This document shows, piece by piece, positions 30,753-42,077 of a stretch of 64,000 nucleotides of DNA. Source of the DNA: Elizabethkingia occulta. GTDB lineage: Bacteria; Bacteroidota; Bacteroidia; Flavobacteriales; Weeksellaceae. The stretch is taken from contig NZ_MAHX01000018.1 in NCBI RefSeq assembly GCF_002023715.1, forward strand, positions 310,001 to 374,000. The letters run 5' to 3'. The translations under genes were made by a program, and so were the position numbers. Position 1 is the stretch's first letter; each line of letters starts with the position of its first letter. Below the pieces are notes generated by a model. It was given only the letters and a program-made list of their open reading frames with translations. It did no database searches and was not told where the DNA came from.

Positions 30753-30794
30753 ATGAACAACGCATATTATTATTCTAATCTTAACGACCGTTAG
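30753..30794 (+). CDS. Candidate leader peptide with three consecutive tyrosine codons
   Basis: A 13-codon frame, MNNAYYYSNLNDR, starts at 30753 and stops with TAG at 30794. It has three adjacent TAT (Tyr) codons and lies between a promoter-like element and a hairpin terminator, directly upstream of the tyrosine-pathway gene tyrA. This is the layout of a transcription attenuator in which ribosome stalling at Tyr codons decides between antiterminator and terminator. The frame is short and the translation is not proven, but the codon content matches the downstream pathway. Confidence 0.7.
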   Translation: MNNAYYYSNLNDR

Positions 30795-30856
30795 GACAAG
30801 AATGATATGTCAAAATATTAGTGAACCCTGTCCTTATAAGACAGGGTTTCTTTTTT
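30791..30856 (+). promoter_or_regulatory. Attenuator region of tyrA: alternative pairing and intrinsic terminator
   Basis: The terminator stem pairs AACCCTGTC (30824-30832) with GACAGGGTT (30840-30848) around a 7-base loop, followed by CTTTTTT. The segment AGGACA (30793-30798), which overlaps the leader stop codon, is complementary to TGTCCT (30829-30834) inside the left arm and could form the antiterminator. A ribosome stalled on the Tyr codons would leave AGGACA free; a ribosome at the stop codon would cover it. Pairing was judged by eye. Confidence 0.65.
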
Positions 30857-30879
30857 AGTATAGTAAAGAAAACAGAATC

Positions 30880-31722
30880 ATGAATATCAGTATTATTGGA
30901 ACTGGGCTTATCGGCGGATCGATGGCCCTGAAATTAAAACAAAAAGGGCTTGCCTCTAAAATTATTGGAATTGACAAAAATGAAAAACATTTAAATGAAG
31001 CTAAGTCTCTAGGCATTATAGATGAGTATCTTCCTTTTGATGAAGGTGTAAAAAGTGCTGACCTGATTATTGTTGCTATCCCCGTAGATGCAGCCCGAAT
31101 AATCCTTCCTAATATACTGGATCTGCTAAATGATAAGCAGACAATAATGGATGTAGGTTCTACTAAAGATGGAATTGTAAAGGCTATTAAAAATCATCCG
31201 AATCGTCCCAGATATGTAGCAACTCACCCAATGTGGGGAACCGAAAATAGTGGTCCTGCTGCTGCAATGGCAGATGCTTTTACCGGAAGAGCTGCCGTGA
31301 TTTGTAATCAGGAAGAATCTGCAGAGGATGCCGTAAAACTTGTGCAAAAAGTTTATAATGCACTTGAAATGAATCTTTTGTACATGGATTCCGAAGATCA
31401 TGATATCCATACTGCTTATATCAGCCATATATCACACATTACTTCGTATGCACTTGCCAATACCGTTTTGGAAAAAGAAAAAGAGGAAGATACTATTTTT
31501 CAGTTGGCAAGTACCGGTTTCTCAAGTACAGTACGTCTGGCAAAATCCCATCCGGAAATGTGGGTACCTATCTTCAGACAAAATAAAGAGAATGTACTGG
31601 ATGTTCTCAACGAGCATATCTCTCAACTAAGAAAATTCAAATCGGCGCTCGAAAAGGAGAACTATGAATATCTGGAGGAATTAATTCTTAAGGCCAATAA
31701 AATAAGAGGAATCTTGAAATAG
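30880..31722 (+). CDS. tyrA: Prephenate dehydrogenase TyrA
   Basis: This 280-residue NAD-dependent enzyme makes 4-hydroxyphenylpyruvate for tyrosine synthesis. The N-terminal GTGLIGGSMALKLK is the dinucleotide-binding loop, and DVGSTKDGIV and ATHPMWGTENSGP are the prephenate-binding blocks. A conserved HDIHTAYISHISHITSYAL helix follows. No chorismate mutase or ACT domain is fused, so allosteric control by tyrosine is less likely. Control at the upstream Tyr-codon attenuator would then make sense. Confidence 0.93.
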   Translation: MNISIIGTGLIGGSMALKLKQKGLASKIIGIDKNEKHLNEAKSLGIIDEYLPFDEGVKSADLIIVAIPVDAARIILPNILDLLNDKQTIMDVGSTKDGIVKAIKNHPNRPRYVATHPMWGTENSGPAAAMADAFTGRAAVICNQEESAEDAVKLVQKVYNALEMNLLYMDSEDHDIHTAYISHISHITSYALANTVLEKEKEEDTIFQLASTGFSSTVRLAKSHPEMWVPIFRQNKENVLDVLNEHISQLRKFKSALEKENYEYLEELILKANKIRGILK

Positions 31723-31809
31723 GATTCAAAAACTTTCAAAAGACGACTAAATAAGCAAGAATCGGGTTGTAAAACATTCTGTTTTGGACAAAATTTGTCA
31801 GAAAAAAGA

Positions 31810-32286
31810 ATGAATACAAATTTTAAAATCCAGGGACTAAATCGCGAGATGTTTTCATCATTATTTGCTCTGTCAGACGAAGAATTAGCAAAACGTAATA
31901 TCACCAGGAAAACAGTTGATAAAGCCAATGCTTTTCCCTGTCGTGTTAGTCTGGAAGATGCTGAGATTGGAGAAAGTGTTTTGTTATTATCATTTGAGCA
32001 TTTAAAAACCAATTCTCCCTATAATTCAGCAGGAGCAATTTTCATTCGTGAGAATGCCCGGACGAGAGAAATAGCGGAAAATAAAATCCCGGATATACTT
32101 ACAAGAAGGCTTTTGTCCCTTCGCGCTTATAATAAAAATGAAGCCATGATACAAGCTGATGTTATAAACGGTACAGAACTTAAAAATGTTTTGCATCAAT
32201 GGCTCGAAAACACGGATATTGACTATATCCATATTCACAATGCCAAACCAGGCTGCTATAGTTGTCTGGTTAAGCGTTCAGTTTAA
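31810..32286 (+). CDS. DUF1203 family protein
   Basis: This 158-residue protein matches the DUF1203 pattern: an N-terminal FKIQGLNREMFSSLF, then FPCRVSLEDAEIGESVLLLSFEHL, SPYNSAGAIFIRE, RLLSLRAYNK, and a late DYIHIHNAKPGCYSCLVKR. I start it at the ATG at 31810; a TTG five codons earlier is less likely. Function of the family is unknown. It is convergent with blaB and shares the hairpin between them. Confidence 0.8.
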   Translation: MNTNFKIQGLNREMFSSLFALSDEELAKRNITRKTVDKANAFPCRVSLEDAEIGESVLLLSFEHLKTNSPYNSAGAIFIRENARTREIAENKIPDILTRRLLSLRAYNKNEAMIQADVINGTELKNVLHQWLENTDIDYIHIHNAKPGCYSCLVKRSV

Positions 32287-32294
32287 ATTAGGGA

Positions 32295-34493
<2,199 letters not shown>

Positions 34494-34911
34494 AATCTGA
34501 ATTTATACAAATTTAGTATTTTATCTACAGGTAGTCAATGATAAATACGTCTTATAGCGGGTGAATTTAAAAATTTGGAAATAAGCTAAATTATAAAGAC
34601 GTTCTCGATACGTTGCACTCCATTTCCCACTCGAACTGACGAGATTTTAGAATAAATATTATAAACCTATTTAAATTTTATTATCAGTATTCTTCAATAG
34701 TTCCTCAAGCTCACTACGAACTTCACTCAGAGTGACATTTATTGTTCAAAACATCTTTCTTTCAGGAGTGTCAGGCTGAGCATGTCGAAGCCATATTTAG
34801 AAATAATATTTCTATAACATGTGATGCCACGTCACTTCAAGTGAAATTCTGAAAGAATTTTGTATCGAGAAGTTATTTCTTAAAAGTTCTATCCGACTGT
34901 TTGAAATTATA
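34494..34911. repeat. Gene-free gap with a nested inverted-repeat element
   Basis: No gene is visible in this 418-bp gap. The outer arms are TTCTCGATAC (34602-34611) and GTATCGAGAA (34862-34871). Inner arms are CACTCGAACTGACG (34628-34641) and CGTCACTTCAAGTG (34830-34843). Between them is TGTCAGGCTGAGCATGTCGA (from 34769), resembling the GTCAGGCTGAGC...GTCGAAGCC elements scattered in many Bacteroidetes genomes. It looks like a dispersed intergenic repeat or miniature element. Confidence 0.65.
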
Positions 34912-35574
34912 TCAACTCAAAACTTTCTGTAAAATATCCGATACTTCCTTTGCTCTGGTTACGGGGAATAAATGAGAAGCTCCTTTAATAATATAATCCG
35001 GAGCAGAATTTTTCACAGGGAACACCACGTCTTTATCAGCCAGAATCTGAACAACTTCTTTTTGCTCTTCTCCTTTCCAGTTTAAGATCTGATGAATACA
35101 CCATTTCAGATAATAAGGCTGTCTGACTGTAAAATATTCATACAGCTTATCTATTCTTTTGTCGTTGGCTTTACGAAAAAAGGCATAGGAAATGGCTTTC
35201 TTATTGGAGAAAAAGCTCATCGGAACTACTTTGTATAGCCGCAATAGCTGATTCCAATTAAAAAACCTGGATTTCTCATGACAGGATTTAATACTTCCAA
35301 GAATAACAATTTTTTTAGCGGGTTTCAGCTTATGAATTTCCTGTACCAAAATCCCACCAAAAGAATAACCTAATAAATAAAACACTTTGGTATCATCTAT
35401 TTTTTCTGTCATTCTGGAAATATAATGATCAAAATCTTCATCTCTCTCCGGCATAAGCCAATCGATAAAAACAGGTTCAATATCTTCGTTAAAAGTTATT
35501 TTGTCAAATACACGTGCATTGGCTCCCAGCCCGCTGATGATATAGAGTTTTATTTTAGAATCCTGAGGTTGCAT
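34912..35574 (-). CDS. Alpha/beta hydrolase
   Basis: This 220-residue protein without signal peptide has the nucleophile elbow LLGYSFGGILVQEI (GxSxGG) near residue 68. A late aspartate lies in VQILADKDVVFP, and a terminal histidine in IIKGASHLFPVT completes a Ser-Asp-His triad. No substrate can be proposed. Its stop is preceded by repeat sequence and it lies 37 bp after the S66 peptidase gene, probably in one transcript. Confidence 0.82.
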   Translation of the reverse strand: MQPQDSKIKLYIISGLGANARVFDKITFNEDIEPVFIDWLMPERDEDFDHYISRMTEKIDDTKVFYLLGYSFGGILVQEIHKLKPAKKIVILGSIKSCHEKSRFFNWNQLLRLYKVVPMSFFSNKKAISYAFFRKANDKRIDKLYEYFTVRQPYYLKWCIHQILNWKGEEQKEVVQILADKDVVFPVKNSAPDYIIKGASHLFPVTRAKEVSDILQKVLS

Positions 35575-35611
35575 TTAAATATAAATATAATATAAACTGG
35601 AAGCTTCTCCT

Positions 35612-36652
35612 TTATAAGGTTACACCACTTTCCAAAATACTAAATGTTTTTCTTTCATTATCTATTTCCGCCATTACACCGTAAGGAATTGTAAATACGG
35701 GGCAAGTATGTCCAAAATTCATTTCAGTTACAATAGTCAGATCATCCCGGCCTTCTTCATCTCTTATAACCTGCAATAGTATTTTGTTATACTCCTGAAC
35801 ATATTTATTATCATAAGGCCTTCCTAAAATAAGCCCACTAATTTTCTTAAAAACACCCTGTGCAGCATAATTTCTTAATGCCCAGCAGAACTGAAGCGGA
35901 GACATCATTTCTTCCGAAGTTTCCAGGAATAAAATCTTTCCATCCCAGTCAGATTCCGAAAACCAGAAATCCGTTCCTTTCAGGAATTCCAAAACATCTA
36001 CACAACCACCAATCAGCTCACCTTTAACCTTTCCTGTGCCTTGCAGAAAATTCCATTGGCTGTCTTTTACAAGGCTACGCTTAGTATTCTGCAATTCCGG
36101 CTCTCCCCATTCTAAACGCTCTGTTGTCCATCCGTCATGATTAGGTAAAACCTGACCTACAGGTTCTGCAGAGAAAAGAGTTCTTTTAATATCCTCTATT
36201 TGGTATTGATGCATGCCTCCATTTTCGGCAAAACCAACCAATACAGATGTTCCGTAAAAAGAAGTTAATCCTGCTTTGTAACAAGCCATGTGAGTAACCG
36301 TAGTATCTGAAAATCCCAGAAATATTTTAGGGTTATTACGGATTACTGAAAGATCAGTAAAAGGCAGCGTTCTGATACTATCATCTCCACCAATATTGGA
36401 AATAATGGCTTTTACAGATGAATCCGAGAAAGCTTCCATTAAATCTTCTGCCCTTGCCTGAGGATTTTTATAAATGTAATCAGCAGATTTCAGGGCATTT
36501 TTTGTTTCCATAACATGGAGTCCGAAAACATCTTCCAGCTGTTTTTTTCCGGCTTCATATCTGTGCGGAAAAGTTCCAGCCCCACCCCATGAAAGAGAAA
36601 GGGTAGCAACAGTATCTCCGGGTTTCAATAGTTGTGGTCTGGTAAGTATCAT
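35612..36652 (-). CDS. S66 family peptidase (LD-carboxypeptidase / MccF-like)
   Basis: This 346-residue protein starts RPQLLKPGDTVATLSLSW and carries the nucleophile in FLGFSDTTVTHMAC. The C-terminal catalytic block is SGLILGRPYDNK, with a late His in MNFGHTCPVFTIPYG, as in the S66 Ser-Glu-His family. Members cleave the L,D bond of tetrapeptide murein stems or, in the MccF branch, detoxify acyl-nucleotide antibiotics. The length and the SDTT form suit the MccF branch, but the activity is inference. No signal peptide is evident, so it should be cytoplasmic. Confidence 0.85.
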   Translation of the reverse strand: MILTRPQLLKPGDTVATLSLSWGGAGTFPHRYEAGKKQLEDVFGLHVMETKNALKSADYIYKNPQARAEDLMEAFSDSSVKAIISNIGGDDSIRTLPFTDLSVIRNNPKIFLGFSDTTVTHMACYKAGLTSFYGTSVLVGFAENGGMHQYQIEDIKRTLFSAEPVGQVLPNHDGWTTERLEWGEPELQNTKRSLVKDSQWNFLQGTGKVKGELIGGCVDVLEFLKGTDFWFSESDWDGKILFLETSEEMMSPLQFCWALRNYAAQGVFKKISGLILGRPYDNKYVQEYNKILLQVIRDEEGRDDLTIVTEMNFGHTCPVFTIPYGVMAEIDNERKTFSILESGVTL

Positions 36653-36670
36653 GTTTACAAAAATATAACA

Positions 36671-36703
36671 AAAAAACGGGAAGTAGCCTCTACTTCCCGT
36701 TTC
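36671..36703 (-). terminator. Terminator after the YceI gene
   Basis: The hairpin AACGGGAAGTAG...CTACTTCCCGTT has a T run on the minus strand, 26 bp after the YceI stop. Confidence 0.85.
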
Positions 36704-36728
36704 ATTAAAAATACTAACTATATTTTAT

Positions 36729-37295
36729 TTATTTCGCAGTCACTTTTACAAGCATATCGATATCGTCTTTGATAACAACATCCTTCATACCAGCTTTATA
36801 ATTTACTCCAAACTTCTGTCTGTCGAAAGAGAATTTGTTAGACACGATGCTTACCTGTCCTTTGCTATTATTAATTTTTGCAGGGAAAGAGATAGCTTCA
36901 GTTTTACCTTTTACAGTAAGGTTTCCGTTTACTACATAGTTGTAAACTTTATCATTATTAGCTTTTACAGAAGTAATCGTAAAACTTGCAGTCGGGAATT
37001 TTTCAACCTCAAAGAAGTCACCATTTTTAAGGTGTCCGTTTAGTTTTTGCTGATCTTCACCAGCAACATCAGTAGCGTTGATACTTGTCATATCTAATAC
37101 GAAAGTACCTCCTGCAACCTGATTGTTTTTCAAAACGATATTACCGCTTTTCAGATTTACTTTACCATAATGTGAAGAAGCATCAGACTTCATCACTTTA
37201 TAGCCCCACCACTGGATATCAGAACCAACTACCTTTTTGGTTTGTCCAAATGCCAAACCTGCTGTCATTAATAATAGAAAACCTAACTTTTTCAT
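36729..37295 (-). CDS. YceI-family periplasmic protein
   Basis: This 188-residue protein has a signal peptide (MKKLGFLLLMTAGLAFGQ) and the lipocalin-like YceI fold. Recognisable blocks are IQWWGYKVMKSDASSHYGKV, GTFVLDMTSINATD, FFEVEKFPTASFTITSV, LTVKGKTEAISFPAKI and a final DDIDMLVKVTAK. Family members bind long isoprenoid or fatty molecules; the physiological role is usually unknown. It is a single gene with its own terminator. Confidence 0.88.
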   Translation of the reverse strand: MKKLGFLLLMTAGLAFGQTKKVVGSDIQWWGYKVMKSDASSHYGKVNLKSGNIVLKNNQVAGGTFVLDMTSINATDVAGEDQQKLNGHLKNGDFFEVEKFPTASFTITSVKANNDKVYNYVVNGNLTVKGKTEAISFPAKINNSKGQVSIVSNKFSFDRQKFGVNYKAGMKDVVIKDDIDMLVKVTAK

Positions 37296-37398
37296 GTGTT
37301 GAATTTATGTTAATGCAAAAGTATACCTTTTTTATAGACGATTACCTTATCCTATGATAAGTTTTCAACAATCACTACAAAAACTGCATTTTCATTTT

Positions 37399-38448
37399 CT
37401 ATGCTCTTCCATAAGCGCCATAGTAAGCAGCTCCCATTAAAGCTGTTTTACTATTCAGGATTAAGTAGATCGGAATATCTTTTAGTATATGTTCCATTTT
37501 ATCACTTACGATAAAATTCTGGTGGAATTTATCTTTGTTCAGCAAATTAAAAATCTTCGGAGGAATACCTCCGCCTAATAATAATCCGCCTGTTGCTTTT
37601 AGTTTTAGTACAAGGTTTGTTGCCTCACGTGCCATAAAGTCCACAAACATCTCCATTGCAAGAGAACATGTAGGATCCAGTTCACGCATAGCTGTATGGC
37701 TAATAATCGCTGAAGGGTCTCCTTCTTCCTCAAATTTCTGCGTAAGCCATGCTGGTTCAGGATGTTTTTTTACATCGCGCAGGAATCTGTAAATATTAAA
37801 TATTCCAGGGCCTGAGATTACTGTTTCCCAGCTTACGATGCCATAAATAGAGTTCAGGTATTCGTAAAACTCAACCTCTGTTTTATTTCTTGGAGAAAAT
37901 TCGGAATGTCCGCCTTCTGTTGCAAATGGTCTTAAAGCTTTACCATCCCAGAATAACCCAGCCTCACCAAGACCTGTTCCGGGAGCAAGAATAGCAACAT
38001 TTCCGTCAATATTAGGATTTCCTTTATGAATTGTAGCCAGATAACCATCGTTTACCTCAGCTAATCCATAAGCTGTAGCCTCCAGGTCATTGATCATTTC
38101 CACACGGTTAATACGAAGTTCGTTTTTCAATAACGATACATCCAGAGACCATGGAAGATTTGTAGTAATACACTTACCATCCACAACTGGTCCTGCAACA
38201 CCGATTGACAAAACATCCGGAAGTTCCAGTTTATAATTTTTGATAAAGTCTTTGATAATATCACTAAAGGAGCTATAATCTCTTGATGGATAGGTAGCTT
38301 CTTCTTTTAATACCATTTTATGATTCTCAGAAACAAACCATCCTAAGTTTGTTTTGGTACCTCCAATATCTGTTGCAATTACCGAAAGTCCGTCATTATC
38401 AACATTTTTCCAACCAGGAAGGTGCAATGGAAACCTCATTAACTCCAT
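37399..38448 (-). CDS. glk: Glucokinase
   Basis: This 349-residue sugar kinase belongs to the Glk family of the actin-like ATPase fold. The phosphate loop ATDIGGTKTNLGWF is near residue 26, followed by ILAPGTGLGEAGLFW, the substrate loop PFATEGGHSEFSPRN, and GGLLLGGGIPPKI near the end. It should phosphorylate glucose with ATP in the cytoplasm. It has a longer N-terminus than the E. coli enzyme, and it is monocistronic. Confidence 0.9.
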   Translation of the reverse strand: MELMRFPLHLPGWKNVDNDGLSVIATDIGGTKTNLGWFVSENHKMVLKEEATYPSRDYSSFSDIIKDFIKNYKLELPDVLSIGVAGPVVDGKCITTNLPWSLDVSLLKNELRINRVEMINDLEATAYGLAEVNDGYLATIHKGNPNIDGNVAILAPGTGLGEAGLFWDGKALRPFATEGGHSEFSPRNKTEVEFYEYLNSIYGIVSWETVISGPGIFNIYRFLRDVKKHPEPAWLTQKFEEEGDPSAIISHTAMRELDPTCSLAMEMFVDFMAREATNLVLKLKATGGLLLGGGIPPKIFNLLNKDKFHQNFIVSDKMEHILKDIPIYLILNSKTALMGAAYYGAYGRA

Positions 38449-38610
38449 ATTAAATAATTATTTTTCCAAAAATATAAAAAAAGCACTTAACATTTTGTTC
38501 ATATAATATAAAAAAACACCATACCTTAAAAAAACAAACAAATTACTGATTATAAACAAATTACAACATACTCTAAAGTCAATTTCAAGCTACAGTTATT
38601 CTTATATAAC

Positions 38611-38641
38611 AAAAAAGCTCTCCCAAAAAGGAAGAGCTCTT
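38611..38641 (-). terminator. Terminator after the 193-residue barrel protein gene
   Basis: AAGAGCTCTTCC...GGGAGAGCTTTTTT on the minus strand forms a stem with a T run, 20 bp after the stop. Confidence 0.8.
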
Positions 38642-38660
38642 ACTATTAAATATTAAAAAA

Positions 38661-39242
38661 CTATTTACCTAGTGGAATGTTGTATGCTACACCAGCGCCA
38701 ATTGTTCCGGCGTTGAATTTAACATCACCAATCTGTCCTTTGTCACCTGTAAATACTTTAGTATAGTGAACAAAGAAGTTCCAGTTTTGGTTGTGGTAGC
38801 CAATTTCCGGCTTTAAGTAGAAACCTCCATTTGGCATTTCAGCGTTGTATGGAGAACCATCTTTTGCTACATTGTTTTTACCTACTATAAAACCGTAACC
38901 TAAGTCAGCTCCACCATAGAAACCTGTACGAGCAGGGTAATATCTTAGCAATGCAGCAACCGGAATTACTCCAAAGTCATTGTATTTAACATCTCCAGCA
39001 GAGAAAGATTTAGTTTTCCCGAAAAACTGGTTGTATCCCGTTGCAATACCTAATCCGAAACCAGGAGTTACAATATTTTGGTAAGATAAATCGAACCCAA
39101 CATTTGCAGAAGTGTTACCTCCGGTAGAAACACCACCGTTCACCCCTACTTTAAGCATATTATTCATATCAGCACTCTGGGCACTTACTAACCCTGCTGC
39201 GAAAATACCAGCTACTAAAGCTGCTTGCTTAATCATTTTCAT
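38661..39242 (-). CDS. Outer membrane beta-barrel protein
   Basis: This 193-residue protein has a signal peptide (MKMIKQAALVAGIFAAGLVSAQ). Amphipathic strands follow with glycine and aromatic residues (MLKVGVNGGVSTGG, GFGLGIATGYNQFFG, FYGGADLGYGFIVG, NFFVHYTKVFTGD), ending AGTIGAGVAYNIPLGK. It fits a small eight-stranded porin-like barrel; no function is visible. It is monocistronic and divergent from the DUF1800 gene. Confidence 0.8.
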   Translation of the reverse strand: MKMIKQAALVAGIFAAGLVSAQSADMNNMLKVGVNGGVSTGGNTSANVGFDLSYQNIVTPGFGLGIATGYNQFFGKTKSFSAGDVKYNDFGVIPVAALLRYYPARTGFYGGADLGYGFIVGKNNVAKDGSPYNAEMPNGGFYLKPEIGYHNQNWNFFVHYTKVFTGDKGQIGDVKFNAGTIGAGVAYNIPLGK

Positions 39243-39456
39243 AACATCTATTTTTTTAAATTTTACTACTATACACCTGTAAAAAGCGTGCCAAAATTAA
39301 CAAAACATTAACAAAACCTTTATCCATCAGGTTTTAACTCATATTTAAGTATTATAAAAAAAGACCTGTTTTTTATATATTTTTATAAAAACTTAAAGCA
39401 ATTTAATCTTTAACCTTAACGTTTAATATTAATCATACCAAAAAGAATAAAGCAAT

Positions 39457-40821
39457 ATGCTCACAAATTTTGTAAAAAATAAGCATCTGTTGTGGCGGGC
39501 AGGCTTTGGTCCCAAAAGCGACAGTCTTAATTTGCTCAGTTTTGACACACTGAAACTATGGAAACAAATTCTGGCAGATTCTACAGAAGCCGATGTCCCT
39601 GCAATAAAAGTAGTGGACGAGAGCAATCTGCTTGTGGATGGTAATATTAAAAATGATCCGGAAGCAAGAAAACTCAGAAACCAACAGTTGAATATGCAAA
39701 CCAATCAGATTGCTTTGGATTGGATAGACAAAATGGCATATTCTCCACAACAACTTCGTGAAAAAGTTGCTTTTTTCTGGATGGGTCATTTTGCTTCGCG
39801 TATACAGAACAGTAATTTCAATCAGGATTTGCTAAACATTGTACGACAGAAAGCTTTAGGGAATTTTGGTGATCTGCTAAGGGCCGTCAGTCAATCAGCA
39901 TCTATGCTAAGCTTTCTGAATAATCAGCAAAACAGAAAAGGTCACCCTAATGAGAACTTTGCGCGCGAGGTAATGGAACTGTTTACAATGGGCAGAGGTC
40001 ATTATACAGAAAAAGATATAAAAGAAGCTGCAAGAGCTTTTACGGGATGGGGTTATGATAAAACAGGAATTTTTCAGGAAAGACCAAAGCTCCATGATGA
40101 TGCTGAGAAAACTTTTCTGGGACAAACCGGAAATTTTAACGGAAGTGATATCCTGAATATTATTCTGCAACAAAAAGCAACCTCCAAATTTATAGCGACT
40201 AAAATCTATCGTTTTTTTGTGAATGAAACAGTCAACGATCAGATTGTAGACGAAATGGCCACTGTCTTTTACAAAAGCAATTATAATATTGCTAAATTAC
40301 TTGACCATATTTTCACATCAAAATGGTTCTATAATGAGGCAAATATCGGCACCAGAATAAAATCGCCTATAGAATTATTTGTAGGCATACAACGTACTTT
40401 GCCATTAAGCTTTGAAAAACCGGAAGTTATTATTAACTACGGCAATTTGCTCGGGCAGGTTATCTTCCGTCCGCCAAATGTTGCCGGGTGGCCAAGTGGT
40501 ACCAACTGGATAGACAGCAGTACTCTACTGCTAAGAATGCAGATACCGCAAATATGGAGCGGCATTATCCCTATGGTATATAAACCCAAAGAGGACGATG
40601 ATACCTATATGGGACAGAAGCAACATTTTAATCCTAAAAACGCAAAAGCAAATATCAACTGGGCGCAGGCAGAGACTATACTGAAAGATCAGAATCTTGC
40701 AGATCTGCTTCTCCAGAAAAAAGTAGCTTCTTCTTTAAATGTTATTAAAGAATACTCCGGAAAATCATTTGAGGCAGATGTTATCAACCTTATGTCCGTT
40801 CCTGAATACCAACTATGCTAA
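39457..40821 (+). CDS. DUF1800 family protein
   Basis: This 454-residue protein matches the DUF1800 family: an N-terminal HLLWRAGFGP, LREKVAFFWMGHFAS, HPNENFAREVMELFTMGRGHYTEKDIKEAARAFTGW (split across the conserved core near residue 165), and IFRPPNVAGWPSG near residue 345. It lacks an obvious signal peptide. In Bacteroidetes and Planctomycetes it is almost always followed by a DUF1501 gene, as here after 12 bp, and the pair is presumed to act together in export or envelope processes that are not known. Confidence 0.88.
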   Translation: MLTNFVKNKHLLWRAGFGPKSDSLNLLSFDTLKLWKQILADSTEADVPAIKVVDESNLLVDGNIKNDPEARKLRNQQLNMQTNQIALDWIDKMAYSPQQLREKVAFFWMGHFASRIQNSNFNQDLLNIVRQKALGNFGDLLRAVSQSASMLSFLNNQQNRKGHPNENFAREVMELFTMGRGHYTEKDIKEAARAFTGWGYDKTGIFQERPKLHDDAEKTFLGQTGNFNGSDILNIILQQKATSKFIATKIYRFFVNETVNDQIVDEMATVFYKSNYNIAKLLDHIFTSKWFYNEANIGTRIKSPIELFVGIQRTLPLSFEKPEVIINYGNLLGQVIFRPPNVAGWPSGTNWIDSSTLLLRMQIPQIWSGIIPMVYKPKEDDDTYMGQKQHFNPKNAKANINWAQAETILKDQNLADLLLQKKVASSLNVIKEYSGKSFEADVINLMSVPEYQLC

Positions 40822-40833
40822 ATTCCTGACAAT

Positions 40834-42027
40834 ATGCTGATCAATCGTAGAAATTTTCTTAAAATAAGCTCATTAGCCAGCGCATCTCTTATGATGCCTA
40901 AATTTCTGAAAGCAATGGAATTGCCTCAGGCACTCCCGACACAAAACAAGATTCTTGTTGTTCTCCAGCTTAGCGGAGGTAATGACGGACTGAATACGAT
41001 CATACCGGTAAGGAATGACCTTTACTATAAAAACCGAAATGGCATATCTATAAGCAAGGAAGATTCACTTTCTTTAACTGACGAAGCTTCTATACATCCG
41101 TCTCTGACATTCTTTAAAGAATTATATGATAACGGGGAACTTGCAGCACTGAACAATGTAGGTTATCCCGATCCTGACAAATCGCACTTCAGAAGTATGG
41201 ATATCTGGCAGTCCGCCAGCAGTTCAAAAGATTTTTGGGAAACCGGATGGTTGGGCCGTTATCTGGATGAAGCCTGTCATACCTGCACACATCCAACACA
41301 AGCTCTGGAAATAGACGATATGCTGAGTCTTGCACTGAAAGGTTCACAGAATAAAGCAATAGCGGTTACGGACCCTAAAAGACTGTTTAATTCGAGTAAT
41401 GAGGCTTTCTATAAAAAGTTAAACGATTCTCATTCTCATGATGAACAGGTTGTGGATTATCTTTATCAGACTTTGGGAAATACCATTAGCAATGCATCTT
41501 ATATTCTTGAGAATACAAAGGTAAAGCCTGCTTCATCTACCTATCCTGCTACAGGACTGGGCAAAGATTTTAAAACCATCGCTTCTCTTATAAATTCAGA
41601 TATCAACACACAAGTATACTATCTGTCTGTAGGAAGTTTTGATACTCATGTTAACCAGCTTCAGACGCAAAAAAATCTGTTTACTCAGATCAACGATGCT
41701 GTTAAAGCATTTATCAATGACCTAAAAACTAATGGCAGATTTCAGGATGTATTATTAGTTACTTTTTCTGAATTTGGCAGACGTGTAGCTCAGAATGCCA
41801 GCGGAGGAACAGACCATGGTACAGCGAATCAGATGTTCCTTATTAGTGGCGGGCTGAAGAAAAAAGGCCTTCTAAATCCATTATCTAATCTGGAAAGACT
41901 AAATGACGGAGATCTTATCTACACCGAAGATTTCCGGAATGTATACGCTACTATTCTCAAAAAATGGCTAAATGCAGATGATCAAAAGATCCTGTCACGG
42001 CAGAATACATTTTATGATTTTATTTAA
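40834..42027 (+). CDS. DUF1501 family protein with Tat signal
   Basis: This 397-residue protein begins MLINRRNFLKISSLASASLM, a twin-arginine signal (RRNFLK), so it is probably exported folded. The mature part has sulfatase/phosphatase-like blocks typical of DUF1501: ILVVLQLSGGNDGLNTIIPV near residue 38, SHFRSMDIWQSAS, VYYLSVGSFDTHVNQLQTQ and SEFGRRVAQNASGGTDHGTA. The two His/Asp clusters look like metal ligands. It is cotranscribed with the DUF1800 gene and followed by a strong terminator. Confidence 0.88.
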   Translation: MLINRRNFLKISSLASASLMMPKFLKAMELPQALPTQNKILVVLQLSGGNDGLNTIIPVRNDLYYKNRNGISISKEDSLSLTDEASIHPSLTFFKELYDNGELAALNNVGYPDPDKSHFRSMDIWQSASSSKDFWETGWLGRYLDEACHTCTHPTQALEIDDMLSLALKGSQNKAIAVTDPKRLFNSSNEAFYKKLNDSHSHDEQVVDYLYQTLGNTISNASYILENTKVKPASSTYPATGLGKDFKTIASLINSDINTQVYYLSVGSFDTHVNQLQTQKNLFTQINDAVKAFINDLKTNGRFQDVLLVTFSEFGRRVAQNASGGTDHGTANQMFLISGGLKKKGLLNPLSNLERLNDGDLIYTEDFRNVYATILKKWLNADDQKILSRQNTFYDFI

Positions 42028-42034
42028 AATAAAA

Positions 42035-42064
42035 AATAACTCCCGAAAATTTTCGGGAGTTATT
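42035..42064. terminator. Bidirectional terminator after the DUF1501 gene
   Basis: The perfect palindromic stem AATAACTCCCGAAAATTTTCGGGAGTTATT lies 8 bp after the DUF1501 stop and 14 bp from the end of the convergent small gene. Confidence 0.85.
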
Positions 42065-42077
42065 CTTATTTTATGAA

